Of a DNA stretch of 33,048 bases, positions 22,788 to 30,933 are shown in pieces (position 1 is the first letter of the stretch; each line of letters opens with the position of its first letter). Under the pieces are notes generated by a model. It was not told where the DNA came from, made no database searches, and saw only the letters and a list, made by a program, of their open reading frames with translations. Position numbers and translations under genes: made by a program. Origin of the DNA: JANQGH01 sp039030175 (GTDB lineage: Bacteria > Pseudomonadota > Alphaproteobacteria > DSM-16000 > Inquilinaceae); assembly GCA_039030175.1 (NCBI GenBank), contig JBCCER010000026.1, forward strand, positions 1-33,048. The letters are read 5' to 3'.

Positions 22788-23933
22788 TCAGGCGTTTCCG
22801 GACAGCAGCCGACGGGCGATGATAACCCGCATGATCTCGTTGGTTCCTTCAAGGATGCGATGCACCCTCAGGTCGCGCAAAAAGCGCTCGACGGGGTATT
22901 CCTTAATGTAGCCATAGCCGCCGTGAAGCTGTAGCGCCTGGTCGACGATCTCAAAGCAGGCATCGGTCGCGAACCGCTTTGCCATGGCACATTGCTGGGT
23001 CGCCTCCGGTAGCGAGCCATCCAGCGCATGGGCTGCGCGCAGCACCATCAGACGGGCCGCATCCAGCGAGGTTGCCATATCCGCCAGGCGAAACTGAAGC
23101 GCCTGAAATTCGGCGATTGGTCGGCCGAACTGTTGACGCTCGCCCATATAGGCGCGGGCTTGATCGAGACATGCCCGTGCACCGCCTAGCGAACAGGCCC
23201 CGATATTAACCCGGCCGCCATCGAGCCCGCGCATCGCGATTTTGAAGCCTTCGCCCTCCTCGCCCAGCCGATTGGCAACCGGCACACGACAGTCTTCGAA
23301 CGTCACTGTTGTCGTTGGCTGGCTGTTCCAACCCAGCTTCTTTTCTCTCTTTCCGAACATCAGGCCCGGCGTCCCGTCCTCAACCAATATGGCTGACACG
23401 CCGCCAGCCCCCTCGCCGCCAGTACGTGCCATGACTATGTAGATATCGCTCGCGGACCCGCCCGAGATGAAGGCCTTGGTTCCATTCAGAACATAATCGT
23501 CGCCGTCACGAACGGCGGTCGTGCGCAGAGAGGCAGCGTCGGAGCCCGAGCCCGGCTCGGTCAGGCAATAGCTGCCTAGGATCTCCATTGGCACGAGGCG
23601 CGGCAAATAGCTCTCGCGCAGGCTCTCGCTGCCAAACGTATCGATCATCCAGGAGACCATATTGTGGATCGACAAAAAGGCTGCCGTTGACGGACAGGCG
23701 GTCGACAATTCCTCGAAGATCAACGCGGCTTCGACGCGACCCAGACCTGAGCCTCCGTGCTGTTCGGTGCAGTAGATACCGGCCAGCCCAAGCGCGGCTG
23801 CCTCGCGCATTGTATCGACTGGAAAGGTGCCTTCCTCATCCCATTCCGCGGCAAAAGGCGCCATACGTTCGCGCGCAAAACTGCGTACGGTGTCTTGAAT
23901 GGCAAGCTGTTCGTGGGTGAGATTGAAATCCAA
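22788..23933 (-). CDS. Acyl-CoA dehydrogenase, probably isobutyryl-CoA dehydrogenase
   Basis: A 381-aa FAD flavoprotein. SYCLTEPGSGSDA is the FAD-binding signature, AFISGGSASDIYIVMA follows, and the C-terminal part has LQLHGGYGYIKEYPVERFLRD and ILEGTNEIMR, where the Glu of EGTNE is the catalytic base of short/branched-chain types (about residue 362). Pairing with a HIBCH-like gene points to isobutyryl-CoA oxidation in valine catabolism. The start is most likely TTG at 23931-23933, giving MDFNLTHEQ; an AAGGA site lies about 10 bases upstream. The frame remains open to 24233 but that extension overlaps hemB and shows no conservation. The next genes downstream are not mmsA or mmsB, which often accompany this pair. 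Confidence 0.9.
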   Translation of the reverse strand: MDFNLTHEQLAIQDTVRSFARERMAPFAAEWDEEGTFPVDTMREAAALGLAGIYCTEQHGGSGLGRVEAALIFEELSTACPSTAAFLSIHNMVSWMIDTFGSESLRESYLPRLVPMEILGSYCLTEPGSGSDAASLRTTAVRDGDDYVLNGTKAFISGGSASDIYIVMARTGGEGAGGVSAILVEDGTPGLMFGKREKKLGWNSQPTTTVTFEDCRVPVANRLGEEGEGFKIAMRGLDGGRVNIGACSLGGARACLDQARAYMGERQQFGRPIAEFQALQFRLADMATSLDAARLMVLRAAHALDGSLPEATQQCAMAKRFATDACFEIVDQALQLHGGYGYIKEYPVERFLRDLRVHRILEGTNEIMRVIIARRLLSGNA

Positions 23934-24064
23934 CGATCGGGTTTCCTTATCGTGAAGATCCCCATGGCCTATTAGATTATCGGCACAGAGGTCAACCAAT
24001 CCGGCGCCCTGAAGAGTAGCTGCATCTGCTACGCGGCGGCACCAAAGCGCGAGACGAGGGCCAA

Positions 24065-25072
24065 ATGGCACATTTCGATACACACGGCCGCTATCCAACC
24101 ACGCGTCCGAGGCGCAACCGAGCTGACGATTGGACCCGGCGCTTGGTGGCCGAAAACAGGCTCTCACCAGATGACTTGATCTGGCCCATCTTCGTCTGCG
24201 AAGGCTCCAATATCCGCTCCCCGGTTGCCTCAATGCCCGGAGTCGAGCGGCTTAGCATCGATCTGATGACCGAAGCTGCGCGCGAAGCACGCGACCTGGG
24301 CATTCCGGCGATCGCCCTATTCCCGCAAGTCGACCCTTCGGCAAAAACAGATGATGGTGGCGAGGCGCTAAATCCAAACAACTTGATGTGTCGCGCGACC
24401 AGTGCACTCAAGTCGGCCGTTCCGGATGTCGGGATCGTTACCGACGTGGCCCTCGATCCATACACCAGCCATGGTCAAGACGGGCTGGTGGCCAACGGCC
24501 GCATTTTGAACGACGAGACGCTTGAAGTTCTGCGTGGACAGGCGCTGGTGCAGGCGGAAGCAGGCGCCGACATCATCGCACCATCGGACATGATGGATGG
24601 CAGGGTCGGTTCGATCCGCGCCGCGCTGGACGATCGGGGCTTTCAGCTGACCCGGATCATGGCCTATTCGGCCAAATATGCCTCGGCCTTTTACGGTCCG
24701 TTTCGCGATGCGGTCGGCTCTGCGACCGCGCTTACCGGCGATAAGAAGACCTATCAGATGGACCCAGCCAATACGAACGAGGCACTGCGTGAAGTTGCCA
24801 TGGATTTGGCAGAAGGCGCCGACATGGTGATGGTCAAACCCGGCATGCCCTATCTGGACATCGTGCAACGCGTGAAGGAGGCCTTTGAGGTGCCGACCTA
24901 CGCCTACCAGGTCAGCGGTGAGTATTCGATGATGAAGGCCGCCGCCCAGAATGGCTGGCTCGACAATGATAAGGTCGTGCTCGAAAGCCTGATGGCGTTC
25001 AAGCGCGCGGGATGCGATGGAGTACTAAGCTACGCCGCCGTCGAAGTGGCCGGGCTTCTTTCCAAAAAATAA
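24065..25072 (+). CDS. hemB: Delta-aminolevulinic acid dehydratase (porphobilinogen synthase)
   Basis: A 335-aa cytoplasmic enzyme joining two 5-aminolevulinate molecules into porphobilinogen, the second common step of haem, chlorophyll and B12 synthesis. The Schiff-base lysines are Lys204 in MAYSAKYASAFYGPF and Lys258 in MVMVKPGMPYLD. At the usual zinc site the sequence reads TDVALDPYTSHGQDG, with Asp instead of Cys, so the enzyme should be of the magnesium-dependent class. The N-terminal RRNRADDWTRRLVAENRL arm is typical. A GAGGG site precedes the ATG. The gene diverges from the acyl-CoA dehydrogenase gene, with a GTAGC-N7-GCTAC inverted repeat at 24016-24032 in between that may be regulatory. 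Confidence 0.97.
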   Translation: MAHFDTHGRYPTTRPRRNRADDWTRRLVAENRLSPDDLIWPIFVCEGSNIRSPVASMPGVERLSIDLMTEAAREARDLGIPAIALFPQVDPSAKTDDGGEALNPNNLMCRATSALKSAVPDVGIVTDVALDPYTSHGQDGLVANGRILNDETLEVLRGQALVQAEAGADIIAPSDMMDGRVGSIRAALDDRGFQLTRIMAYSAKYASAFYGPFRDAVGSATALTGDKKTYQMDPANTNEALREVAMDLAEGADMVMVKPGMPYLDIVQRVKEAFEVPTYAYQVSGEYSMMKAAAQNGWLDNDKVVLESLMAFKRAGCDGVLSYAAVEVAGLLSKK

Positions 25073-25075
25073 ACC

Positions 25076-25092
25076 TTAGGAAACATTCCTAA
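25076..25092. terminator. Short hairpin between hemB and the convergent hydrolase gene
   Basis: TTAGGAA (25076-25082) pairs with TTCCTAA (25086-25092) around a 3-base loop. It begins 3 bases after the hemB stop codon and covers the stop codon of the convergent gene. It is AT-rich and lacks a clear T-tract, so it would be weak at best. Confidence 0.25.
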
Positions 25093-26099
25093 AGATCTGA
25101 AAGAAAACGAATAATACAGCGATCATGCCACGGCGCATGATTTCCAAGGCCGTGAAAGCCCAAATGGCCGCCGCCAGATGCCATGAGCAGTCTGATCAAG
25201 GGTACCGACTGCCAAGGCACCTCGTCGAACATGGCTGCGGGAACCCAAGGATCGTTGCGGCCATGGATGATCAACGTCGGCACGCAAATGCCTGAGAGAT
25301 GGTTCTTTGCTGAGCATTGTTCGTAGTAGCGATCCGCCCGGCCGAACCCATGGCGCGGTGCAACCACCCAATCGTCGAATTCATAGACGGTACGAGCTCG
25401 TCGTACGGTGTCTCTTTCCGCTGCCGACAAGTCGGAAGCAGGCGCGACGACCTCCCGCTTCATCAGACCAAGCATATGGTGGTGATAGAGCCGATTACGT
25501 GGTTTCAACATGGCAAGCAGCGTCGCCTTAAGGTCTATGGGTCCGGACACGGTAACCGCCCCCAGCAATCCGCAAGACGCCCCCTGCTCTCCCAAGTGTT
25601 TTAGCAGCATATTGCCGCCAAGCGAGTAACCGATGGCGATCACACCGTTGCCGGCAAGATCATCCGGCAGAGCGGCGAGAACAGCAGCGAAATCCTCGCT
25701 TCGACCTGCGTGATACTGCCCGTGGCAGAGCGGGCGCGAGGGTCCCGAGCCGCGCAGGTTGAGCCTGAGAACCGGGTAGCCGTGCGCCAAAAGACCCAGC
25801 GAGGTGACGCGCATATAGGGGCTGTCCTCGCACCCGGCCAAACCATGGATCAAGATCACCAAGGGCCGATGGCTCGCCTCCTCCGGCCGGTGAAGCGCGG
25901 CCACCAGGACGTCACCGTCGTCCATCGCAAATTTCATCCGCTCCACTCGCACCCGATCAAGGTCTCTAGCCGGGCGCCGAATCTGGCTCAAAGCCGTATT
26001 GCGTAGCGTTTGCAGGTCACCTGCGAGCCAAGGCGGTCGCTCACGAAACCTAGGAAAGTCAATGTCGCCGATCGTCAGCGACGTTGGTCCGTCAAGCAT
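25089..26099 (-). CDS. Alpha/beta hydrolase of the YheT family
   Basis: A 336-aa hydrolase. VILIHGLAGCEDSPYMR carries the oxyanion region, LRLNLRGSGPS follows, and the nucleophile elbow is GYSLGGN. The acid is in HGRNDPWVP and the His in SGGGHLGFHG, so the Ser-Asp-His triad is complete. The N-terminal RPPWLAGDLQTLRNT resembles the YheT opening. Its start overlaps the end of the upstream alpha/beta hydrolase gene by 8 bases, so the two are translated together. The natural substrate is unknown; YheT relatives are esterase-like. Confidence 0.87.
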   Translation of the reverse strand: MLDGPTSLTIGDIDFPRFRERPPWLAGDLQTLRNTALSQIRRPARDLDRVRVERMKFAMDDGDVLVAALHRPEEASHRPLVILIHGLAGCEDSPYMRVTSLGLLAHGYPVLRLNLRGSGPSRPLCHGQYHAGRSEDFAAVLAALPDDLAGNGVIAIGYSLGGNMLLKHLGEQGASCGLLGAVTVSGPIDLKATLLAMLKPRNRLYHHHMLGLMKREVVAPASDLSAAERDTVRRARTVYEFDDWVVAPRHGFGRADRYYEQCSAKNHLSGICVPTLIIHGRNDPWVPAAMFDEVPWQSVPLIRLLMASGGGHLGFHGLGNHAPWHDRCIIRFLSDL

Positions 26100-26928
26100 C
26101 CAGCCAATCGCGCACCAGCGTGATCTGATCGTCCGTCATTAAGGACGGCGCGTGTCCGCAGCCGGCGATCTCGACCAGGTCAACACCATCACGTTCCGCC
26201 ATTCGCGCTGCCGTCTCGGCGCTCAGAACCTTCGAGTGAGCGCCTCGGATCACAAGAACCGGGCAGGTGATCGCCTCCCATAGCGGCCAAAGATCGACCG
26301 ATCCTATATCCTGGTTCTTGAACGGCTCAGCGATCGCTGGGTCATACGACCGCTCCCATGATCCATCAGGCCGCTCAATCTCGCTAAACGCTGCCAAATG
26401 ATCGAAGGCTCCTTCAGGGAGTTCGCCCCACTCGGCAAGCGACTCGCGCAGAGCTGTCCGTATTGACGCTTGATCAGGGTGGACCGGTTGCCTCAGTCGC
26501 GCGCCGATCTCATCGATGGCCTCGGCAGAGATAAAGGGGCCGACATCATTCAACACCAAACGCCGGATCGGATTTCCGGGTTGCGCAGCCACGATCATGC
26601 CGATCAGCCCGCCCATCGACGTTCCGACCCAGTCGACCTCTCGGTCGCCGATCGACGCCATGACTGCAGTCATGTCCATGGCGTATTGCCAATTGGTGTA
26701 ATGCGTCGGGTCACGCAGCCGGTTCGATTGCCCACGGCCAACCACATCAGGACACGCGACCTCGCGGTCTACGGCGAGCACTGGTGCGAGGTAGTCAAAG
26801 TCGCGCCCCGTGCGCGTTAGCCCATGGACGCAAATCGTCGGGACGGTTTCAGTTTCGTCGCCCCATAGATGGACCGCAAAGCGATGGAATCCGGCCGGCG
26901 TCAGCCCTATTAGGTATTCGGTGCGCAT
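26092..26928 (-). CDS. Alpha/beta hydrolase with a substituted acid position
   Basis: A 278-aa alpha/beta hydrolase. The HG motif is in CVHGLTRTGRDFDYL, then CPDVVGRGQSNRL, and the nucleophile elbow is GTSMGGLIGM. The histidine is in EIAGCGHAPSLM. In the beta-7 loop, where relatives read RGAxSDxL, this protein reads RGAHSKVL, so the usual catalytic Asp is Lys; another acid may take over, or the activity may be altered. It overlaps the YheT-like gene by 8 bases and follows the O-antigen ligase gene by 30 bases on the same strand. Such proteins occur widely in alphaproteobacteria without a fixed function. Confidence 0.85.
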   Translation of the reverse strand: MRTEYLIGLTPAGFHRFAVHLWGDETETVPTICVHGLTRTGRDFDYLAPVLAVDREVACPDVVGRGQSNRLRDPTHYTNWQYAMDMTAVMASIGDREVDWVGTSMGGLIGMIVAAQPGNPIRRLVLNDVGPFISAEAIDEIGARLRQPVHPDQASIRTALRESLAEWGELPEGAFDHLAAFSEIERPDGSWERSYDPAIAEPFKNQDIGSVDLWPLWEAITCPVLVIRGAHSKVLSAETAARMAERDGVDLVEIAGCGHAPSLMTDDQITLVRDWLDA

Positions 26929-26958
26929 GATGTGGATATAGAGAGACCGCTCGTCAGG

Positions 26959-28206
26959 TCAAAGCTTGTTGCCCGAACGGTCGGGCACCTCGGCGGGACG
27001 GACAAAGGCGATGGCCAGTCCGACCATCAGGCCGAGCACCAGATTCGGTTCAGAGGCCACGACTTCATCGACTAGACCCGCCACGGCAACCTGGCAGAGG
27101 CCCGCGACACCAGAGGCCCAGACAACGAAGGAACGACCTTTAACCAAGCGAGCCGCCCACAAGCGTCTGGCAACCTCATAAACGAGCCAGAGAAGCGCGG
27201 CCGTCCCGATCAAGCCGGTTTCGACCATCACGTTCAGCAAGAAATTATGGCTGTTGCCGGTGATCAGCGAGCATCCCTGGCCCGAGGCAAAGAGTTCCTG
27301 CGAGGCGAAGGTTAGGTTTTCAGCCCCGTAGCCAAGCAAAGGCGAACCCAAAAATGCATTCCAGCCGCACACCCACATAAGGTCGCGATAGGTCAGAAAG
27401 TTCTCGCCCAATCCATCGGACAGCCGCAAGACGATACGGCTCTCGAACGAAAGCGCCGTTATCGCGGCGATCGCGAAAAGCAGAAGAACTGCCGGCAGCG
27501 CCCGACGCCAGCCAAAGCCCAAAACCGGCACGACTAGAGCACCGACCAAGGCCATCACCGCCCCGGCTCGGCTGCCTGTAAACGCGATGCCGGCATATTG
27601 GGCGATCAGAATTCCGGCAAAGACCGCGACGGCCAACCAATGTCGGTTCTTTATGGATTGGACAAGAAATCCAAGCGTGACGGCCGATGTCAGCGCCAGA
27701 TAGAAGGCTGTGATGTTGGCATTGCGAAGGGAGAGGATTGCCATATCCACGGCCGACGGATGGTCCGGCCAGATCAGCAGGCTCGCCACGGCGGCGATCG
27801 AGCCGACGACAATCGCGGCAAGGATCAGTCGCGCCGGCCGGTCACCATATCCTGCCCTTGGCATCAGGACAAAAAATGCCACCAGAAGCAGGTCGTGGTT
27901 GATGTTGCTTAAGCCGCCCCAATCGCCAAAGAGATAGGCGCCATAAAACGCCGATGCGAAGACGGCTGCAACACGCGCCAAGCCCGCGAGTTCAAGCGAG
28001 CCGAAGGGGGCTGTCTGACGCTCCAGAAACAGAATCCTGCAGCACCAGGACAGAATGATGGCGATGGTGAGAATTGCTTTCGGTGACTCGAGCAAGGGAA
28101 TTACGATCGCGTAGGCCATCACCATTGCGATTTCGATCGGCCAGGGGGGCGCCACCAATCGGCGCCATCCGCGTACCGGCCCCGCGTTTGGTTCCTCAAT
28201 CGACAC
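26959..28206 (-). CDS. O-antigen ligase/polymerase family membrane protein (Wzy_C)
   Basis: A 415-aa membrane protein with about ten to twelve helices. FTGSRAGAVMALVGALVV is the conserved mid-protein segment, and the large periplasmic loop ends in LGYGAENLTF and NSHNFLLNVMVETGLIGTAA, where the HN and ETGLIG motifs define the WaaL/Wzy family. These enzymes attach or polymerise O-antigen at the periplasmic face. The start is GTG 28206, with GGTGGGG about 7 bases upstream. The neighbours downstream are two alpha/beta hydrolases. A ligase or another bactoprenol-linked glycan transferase role cannot be separated from sequence. Confidence 0.85.
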   Translation of the reverse strand: MSIEEPNAGPVRGWRRLVAPPWPIEIAMVMAYAIVIPLLESPKAILTIAIILSWCCRILFLERQTAPFGSLELAGLARVAAVFASAFYGAYLFGDWGGLSNINHDLLLVAFFVLMPRAGYGDRPARLILAAIVVGSIAAVASLLIWPDHPSAVDMAILSLRNANITAFYLALTSAVTLGFLVQSIKNRHWLAVAVFAGILIAQYAGIAFTGSRAGAVMALVGALVVPVLGFGWRRALPAVLLLFAIAAITALSFESRIVLRLSDGLGENFLTYRDLMWVCGWNAFLGSPLLGYGAENLTFASQELFASGQGCSLITGNSHNFLLNVMVETGLIGTAALLWLVYEVARRLWAARLVKGRSFVVWASGVAGLCQVAVAGLVDEVVASEPNLVLGLMVGLAIAFVRPAEVPDRSGNKL

Positions 28207-28451
28207 TATGGCCCCACCCAGCGCCCATCGTTTTGCGTGCGACCGTCATTTCCAATACCCATAAATCAAATCCGATAAACACTATCTCTTTGCCGTGCCC
28301 TGGACCTTAAACCGCTTCAAACCCGAGACAAACCGGCGCAACGAGGCTGCCATAGCATGATTGTGTCTGTTAGACATGGTTTGTGGTGCGACGATGATTG
28401 CGGTCGGGTTATCCGCGCCCGGCCACCGAGTGGAAAAAGGAAGGTATCTAG
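28207..28451. promoter_or_regulatory. Divergent control region with a TGTCT-GTT-AGACA palindrome
   Basis: The 245 bases between the leftward O-antigen ligase gene and the rightward acylase gene hold no gene. At 28364-28376 a 13-bp palindrome, TGTCTGTTAGACA, could be a regulator site, about 75 bases before the acylase start codon. I found no convincing -35/-10 pair. A GGAAGG ribosome-binding site lies 7-8 bases before 28452. Confidence 0.25.
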
Positions 28452-30929
28452 ATGCGCCGGTTGTTGAAATGGCTTTGGCGCGTTCCCCTTGCGCTCATCG
28501 GCCTCATTATCGTCGTCGTCATCGTTGGATACTTCTATCTGCGCGGTAGCGTGCCCGACTATGACGATACGCTGCGCGTCGCCGGCATCGATGCGCCGGT
28601 CCAAATCATTCGCGACGAGCGGGCCGTGCCGCATATCTACGCGGGCAGCGAGCGGGACGCGGCCTTTGCCCTCGGCTTCGTCCATGCCCAGGACCGGCTG
28701 TGGCAAATGGACATGCAGCGACGGGTCGGTCAGGGAAGGGTCGCCGAACTCATCGGTTCGAGCGCGGTGCCGATAGACCGGTTCATGCGGACTGTTGGCG
28801 CCTATCGTTTCGCGGAAGCCTCATACGACCGGCTGGCCCCGGAACTGCAGGACCTGCTGTCCGCCTATAGCGACGGCGTCAACGCGTATATCGACCAACA
28901 TTCCGGCGCATGGCCACCTGAGTTTTACGCTCTCTGGTACGACTTCGAGCCCTGGCAGCCGGCCGACACACTTGTATGGGGCCGCTTGATGGACATTCAG
29001 CTGTCGGCCAACTGGCGCAGCGAGCTGGCCCGCGCCTCCATGGACGAGATACTGGCGGAGGATCAAGTTGATTTCCTGATACCGCCGGGGCCCGGTGAGG
29101 TCGAGACGCTGGCGGACTTGATGCCAGAGGTGGACTTTCGGCAGATGCTGGCTGCGATGCCAGCGCCCCTCGGACCCAGCCAAGCGTCCAATGAATGGGC
29201 GATCAGCGGTGAGCACACGGAGTCTGGGCTACCGATCGTCGCCAACGATCCGCACTTATCCCTCGAAGCGCCTATCATCTGGTACCTGGCGCGGATCGAG
29301 ACACCGGGACTCACGGCCGTCGGCGCGACCATTCCCGGCGTGCCGATGGTCGTTCTTGGGCACAATACGAATGTCGCCTGGGGGCTAACCACCGCCTACA
29401 CCGACGCCCAAGATCTATTCGTCGAATTGGTCGATCCGGAAGATCCGACGCGGTATTTGACGCCAGACGGCAGCGAGCCGTTCGAAACACGCGAAGAGGT
29501 CATCGCGGTTCGGTTCGGCGACGAAGAACGGCTGACAGTCAGAGAGACGCGTCATGGGCCGGTGATATCGGACATCAATGAGCAGGCCGCTGCGGCTGTG
29601 GCAGGCGACAGCGAAGAAGAGCGGCTGCTGGTGACGGAAACGCTCCACGAACCGGCCGTATCCGACGCCAATGGGGAGACTGCGGTTGCATCAGGCGATG
29701 ATTATGTGATGGCGCTGCAAGCCACAGGCTTCACGAACGAAGACATCATCGCCGGGGCGCTTTACGACGTGAACCACGCGACTGATGCACAGTCCCTGGT
29801 CGAAGCGCTGAGCGGATGGATCACCCCGCAACAGAACATCATCTTCGGCGATACCCAGGGCACGATCGGCTTTGTCACCGTCGGACGGGTGCCGTTGCGA
29901 CCGGAGCGCACCGGTTATCGCCCCGTCGCCGGTTGGGATGCTGACAATGATTGGCAGGGATACATCCCCTTCGCGGACATGCCGCAGCAGTTGAACCCTG
30001 AGAGCGGCGTTCTGATCAATGCCAACAACTCCGCCGTCGGGCCGGACTATCCGTTCTTCCTTGGCTATGATGAGATCGGCGACTATCGGGCGATGCGAAT
30101 CAATCAGCTTCTGAGCCCGGAGGCTCTAACCGAGCCGGTCTCTGTCGAGGCAAATCAGGCTTTTCAGGCGGACGATCTTTCCCTAGCAGCCGCCGAACTG
30201 CTGCCGCTGCTCTTGGAAGCAAATGCGAGCGATACGCGTGCCGGCGAGGCGTACGCGCTGCTGCGCGCCTGGGACTATCGAATGGACCGAGAGCGGCCCG
30301 AACCGCTGATTTATTCCGCATGGGTTCGGGAGTTATCTCGGGCGATTTTCTCACCCGCTCTTGGCGAGTTATTCGAGGGGTATTGGGGCTTGCATCCCAG
30401 CCAGATCGCCGAAATTCTGAGGAGTCGGCCTGAATGGTGTGACGATGCCTCGAGTCAATCAACAGAGACCTGCGAAGCGGTCGTCCAGAACGCCCTTGAT
30501 CAGGCACTCGACTGGCTTGCTGAGCGCCATGGCGCGGACATTGCGGCCTGGCGATGGGGCGATGAGCACATTGCCCCGTTTCGCCACCAGCTCTTCTCGC
30601 GCATTCCTGTGATCAGCGGCCTGGTCGATCTTTCGATCGCGACGGACGGCAGCGACTACACGGTTAACAGAGCCGGTGGCTGGATCGGGAATCCCACGGA
30701 CCCGTTTCTTGACACCCATGGGCCCAGCTATCGCGCAGTCTACGATCTTTCCGATCTCGACAACTCGCTGTTCGGGATCGCGCCTGGCCAGTCAGGCAAT
30801 CCGTTCTCGCCGCATTACGGAGATCTGAGAGAGATGTGGCGCGACGTTGAGCTGTTCCCGATCTCCGGAACGCCAGAGGAGCTGCGCGAAACCGGCCTTG
30901 GCACGACGACGCTGAGGCCATCAGAGTAG
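28452..30929 (+). CDS. Penicillin acylase family Ntn hydrolase (membrane-anchored or exported)
   Basis: An 825-aa precursor of an N-terminal nucleophile hydrolase that self-cleaves into alpha and beta chains. Residues about 12-32 are one strong hydrophobic helix after a basic start, so it is an uncleaved anchor or signal. The alpha chain has the RDERAVPHIYAGSERDAAFALG region. The predicted nucleophile is Ser246 in QASNEWAISG, directly after the cleavage site; IVANDPHLSLEAP follows, and the oxyanion Asn is in INANNSAVGPDYP. Such enzymes cut amide bonds of acyl-homoserine lactones, beta-lactams or peptides; the substrate cannot be read here. A 29-residue segment at 356-384 is imperfectly repeated at 385-413 (see repeat entry). 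The ammonia-lyase gene starts 4 bases after the stop codon. Confidence 0.93.
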   Translation: MRRLLKWLWRVPLALIGLIIVVVIVGYFYLRGSVPDYDDTLRVAGIDAPVQIIRDERAVPHIYAGSERDAAFALGFVHAQDRLWQMDMQRRVGQGRVAELIGSSAVPIDRFMRTVGAYRFAEASYDRLAPELQDLLSAYSDGVNAYIDQHSGAWPPEFYALWYDFEPWQPADTLVWGRLMDIQLSANWRSELARASMDEILAEDQVDFLIPPGPGEVETLADLMPEVDFRQMLAAMPAPLGPSQASNEWAISGEHTESGLPIVANDPHLSLEAPIIWYLARIETPGLTAVGATIPGVPMVVLGHNTNVAWGLTTAYTDAQDLFVELVDPEDPTRYLTPDGSEPFETREEVIAVRFGDEERLTVRETRHGPVISDINEQAAAAVAGDSEEERLLVTETLHEPAVSDANGETAVASGDDYVMALQATGFTNEDIIAGALYDVNHATDAQSLVEALSGWITPQQNIIFGDTQGTIGFVTVGRVPLRPERTGYRPVAGWDADNDWQGYIPFADMPQQLNPESGVLINANNSAVGPDYPFFLGYDEIGDYRAMRINQLLSPEALTEPVSVEANQAFQADDLSLAAAELLPLLLEANASDTRAGEAYALLRAWDYRMDRERPEPLIYSAWVRELSRAIFSPALGELFEGYWGLHPSQIAEILRSRPEWCDDASSQSTETCEAVVQNALDQALDWLAERHGADIAAWRWGDEHIAPFRHQLFSRIPVISGLVDLSIATDGSDYTVNRAGGWIGNPTDPFLDTHGPSYRAVYDLSDLDNSLFGIAPGQSGNPFSPHYGDLREMWRDVELFPISGTPEELRETGLGTTTLRPSE
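29517..29690 (+). repeat. Imperfect tandem duplication of 29 codons inside the acylase gene
   Basis: Copy 1 (29517-29603) encodes GDEERLTVRETRHGPVISD and ten more residues; copy 2 (29604-29690) encodes GDSEEERLLVTETLHEPAVS and nine more. Shared landmarks are ERL.V.ET.H.P..SD and a final Ala/Val-rich tail, about half of the residues identical. Other acylases of this family have only one such segment, the strand with HGPV. Copy 2 has lost the Gly after the His, so copy 1 is probably the functional one. Confidence 0.75.
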
Positions 30930-30933
30930 CCCC

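Noticed and set aside
23934..24233. 100-codon N-terminal extension of the acyl-CoA dehydrogenase
   Set aside because: It overlaps hemB by 169 bases and is low-complexity Arg/Ser-rich; the conserved protein starts at TTG 23933.
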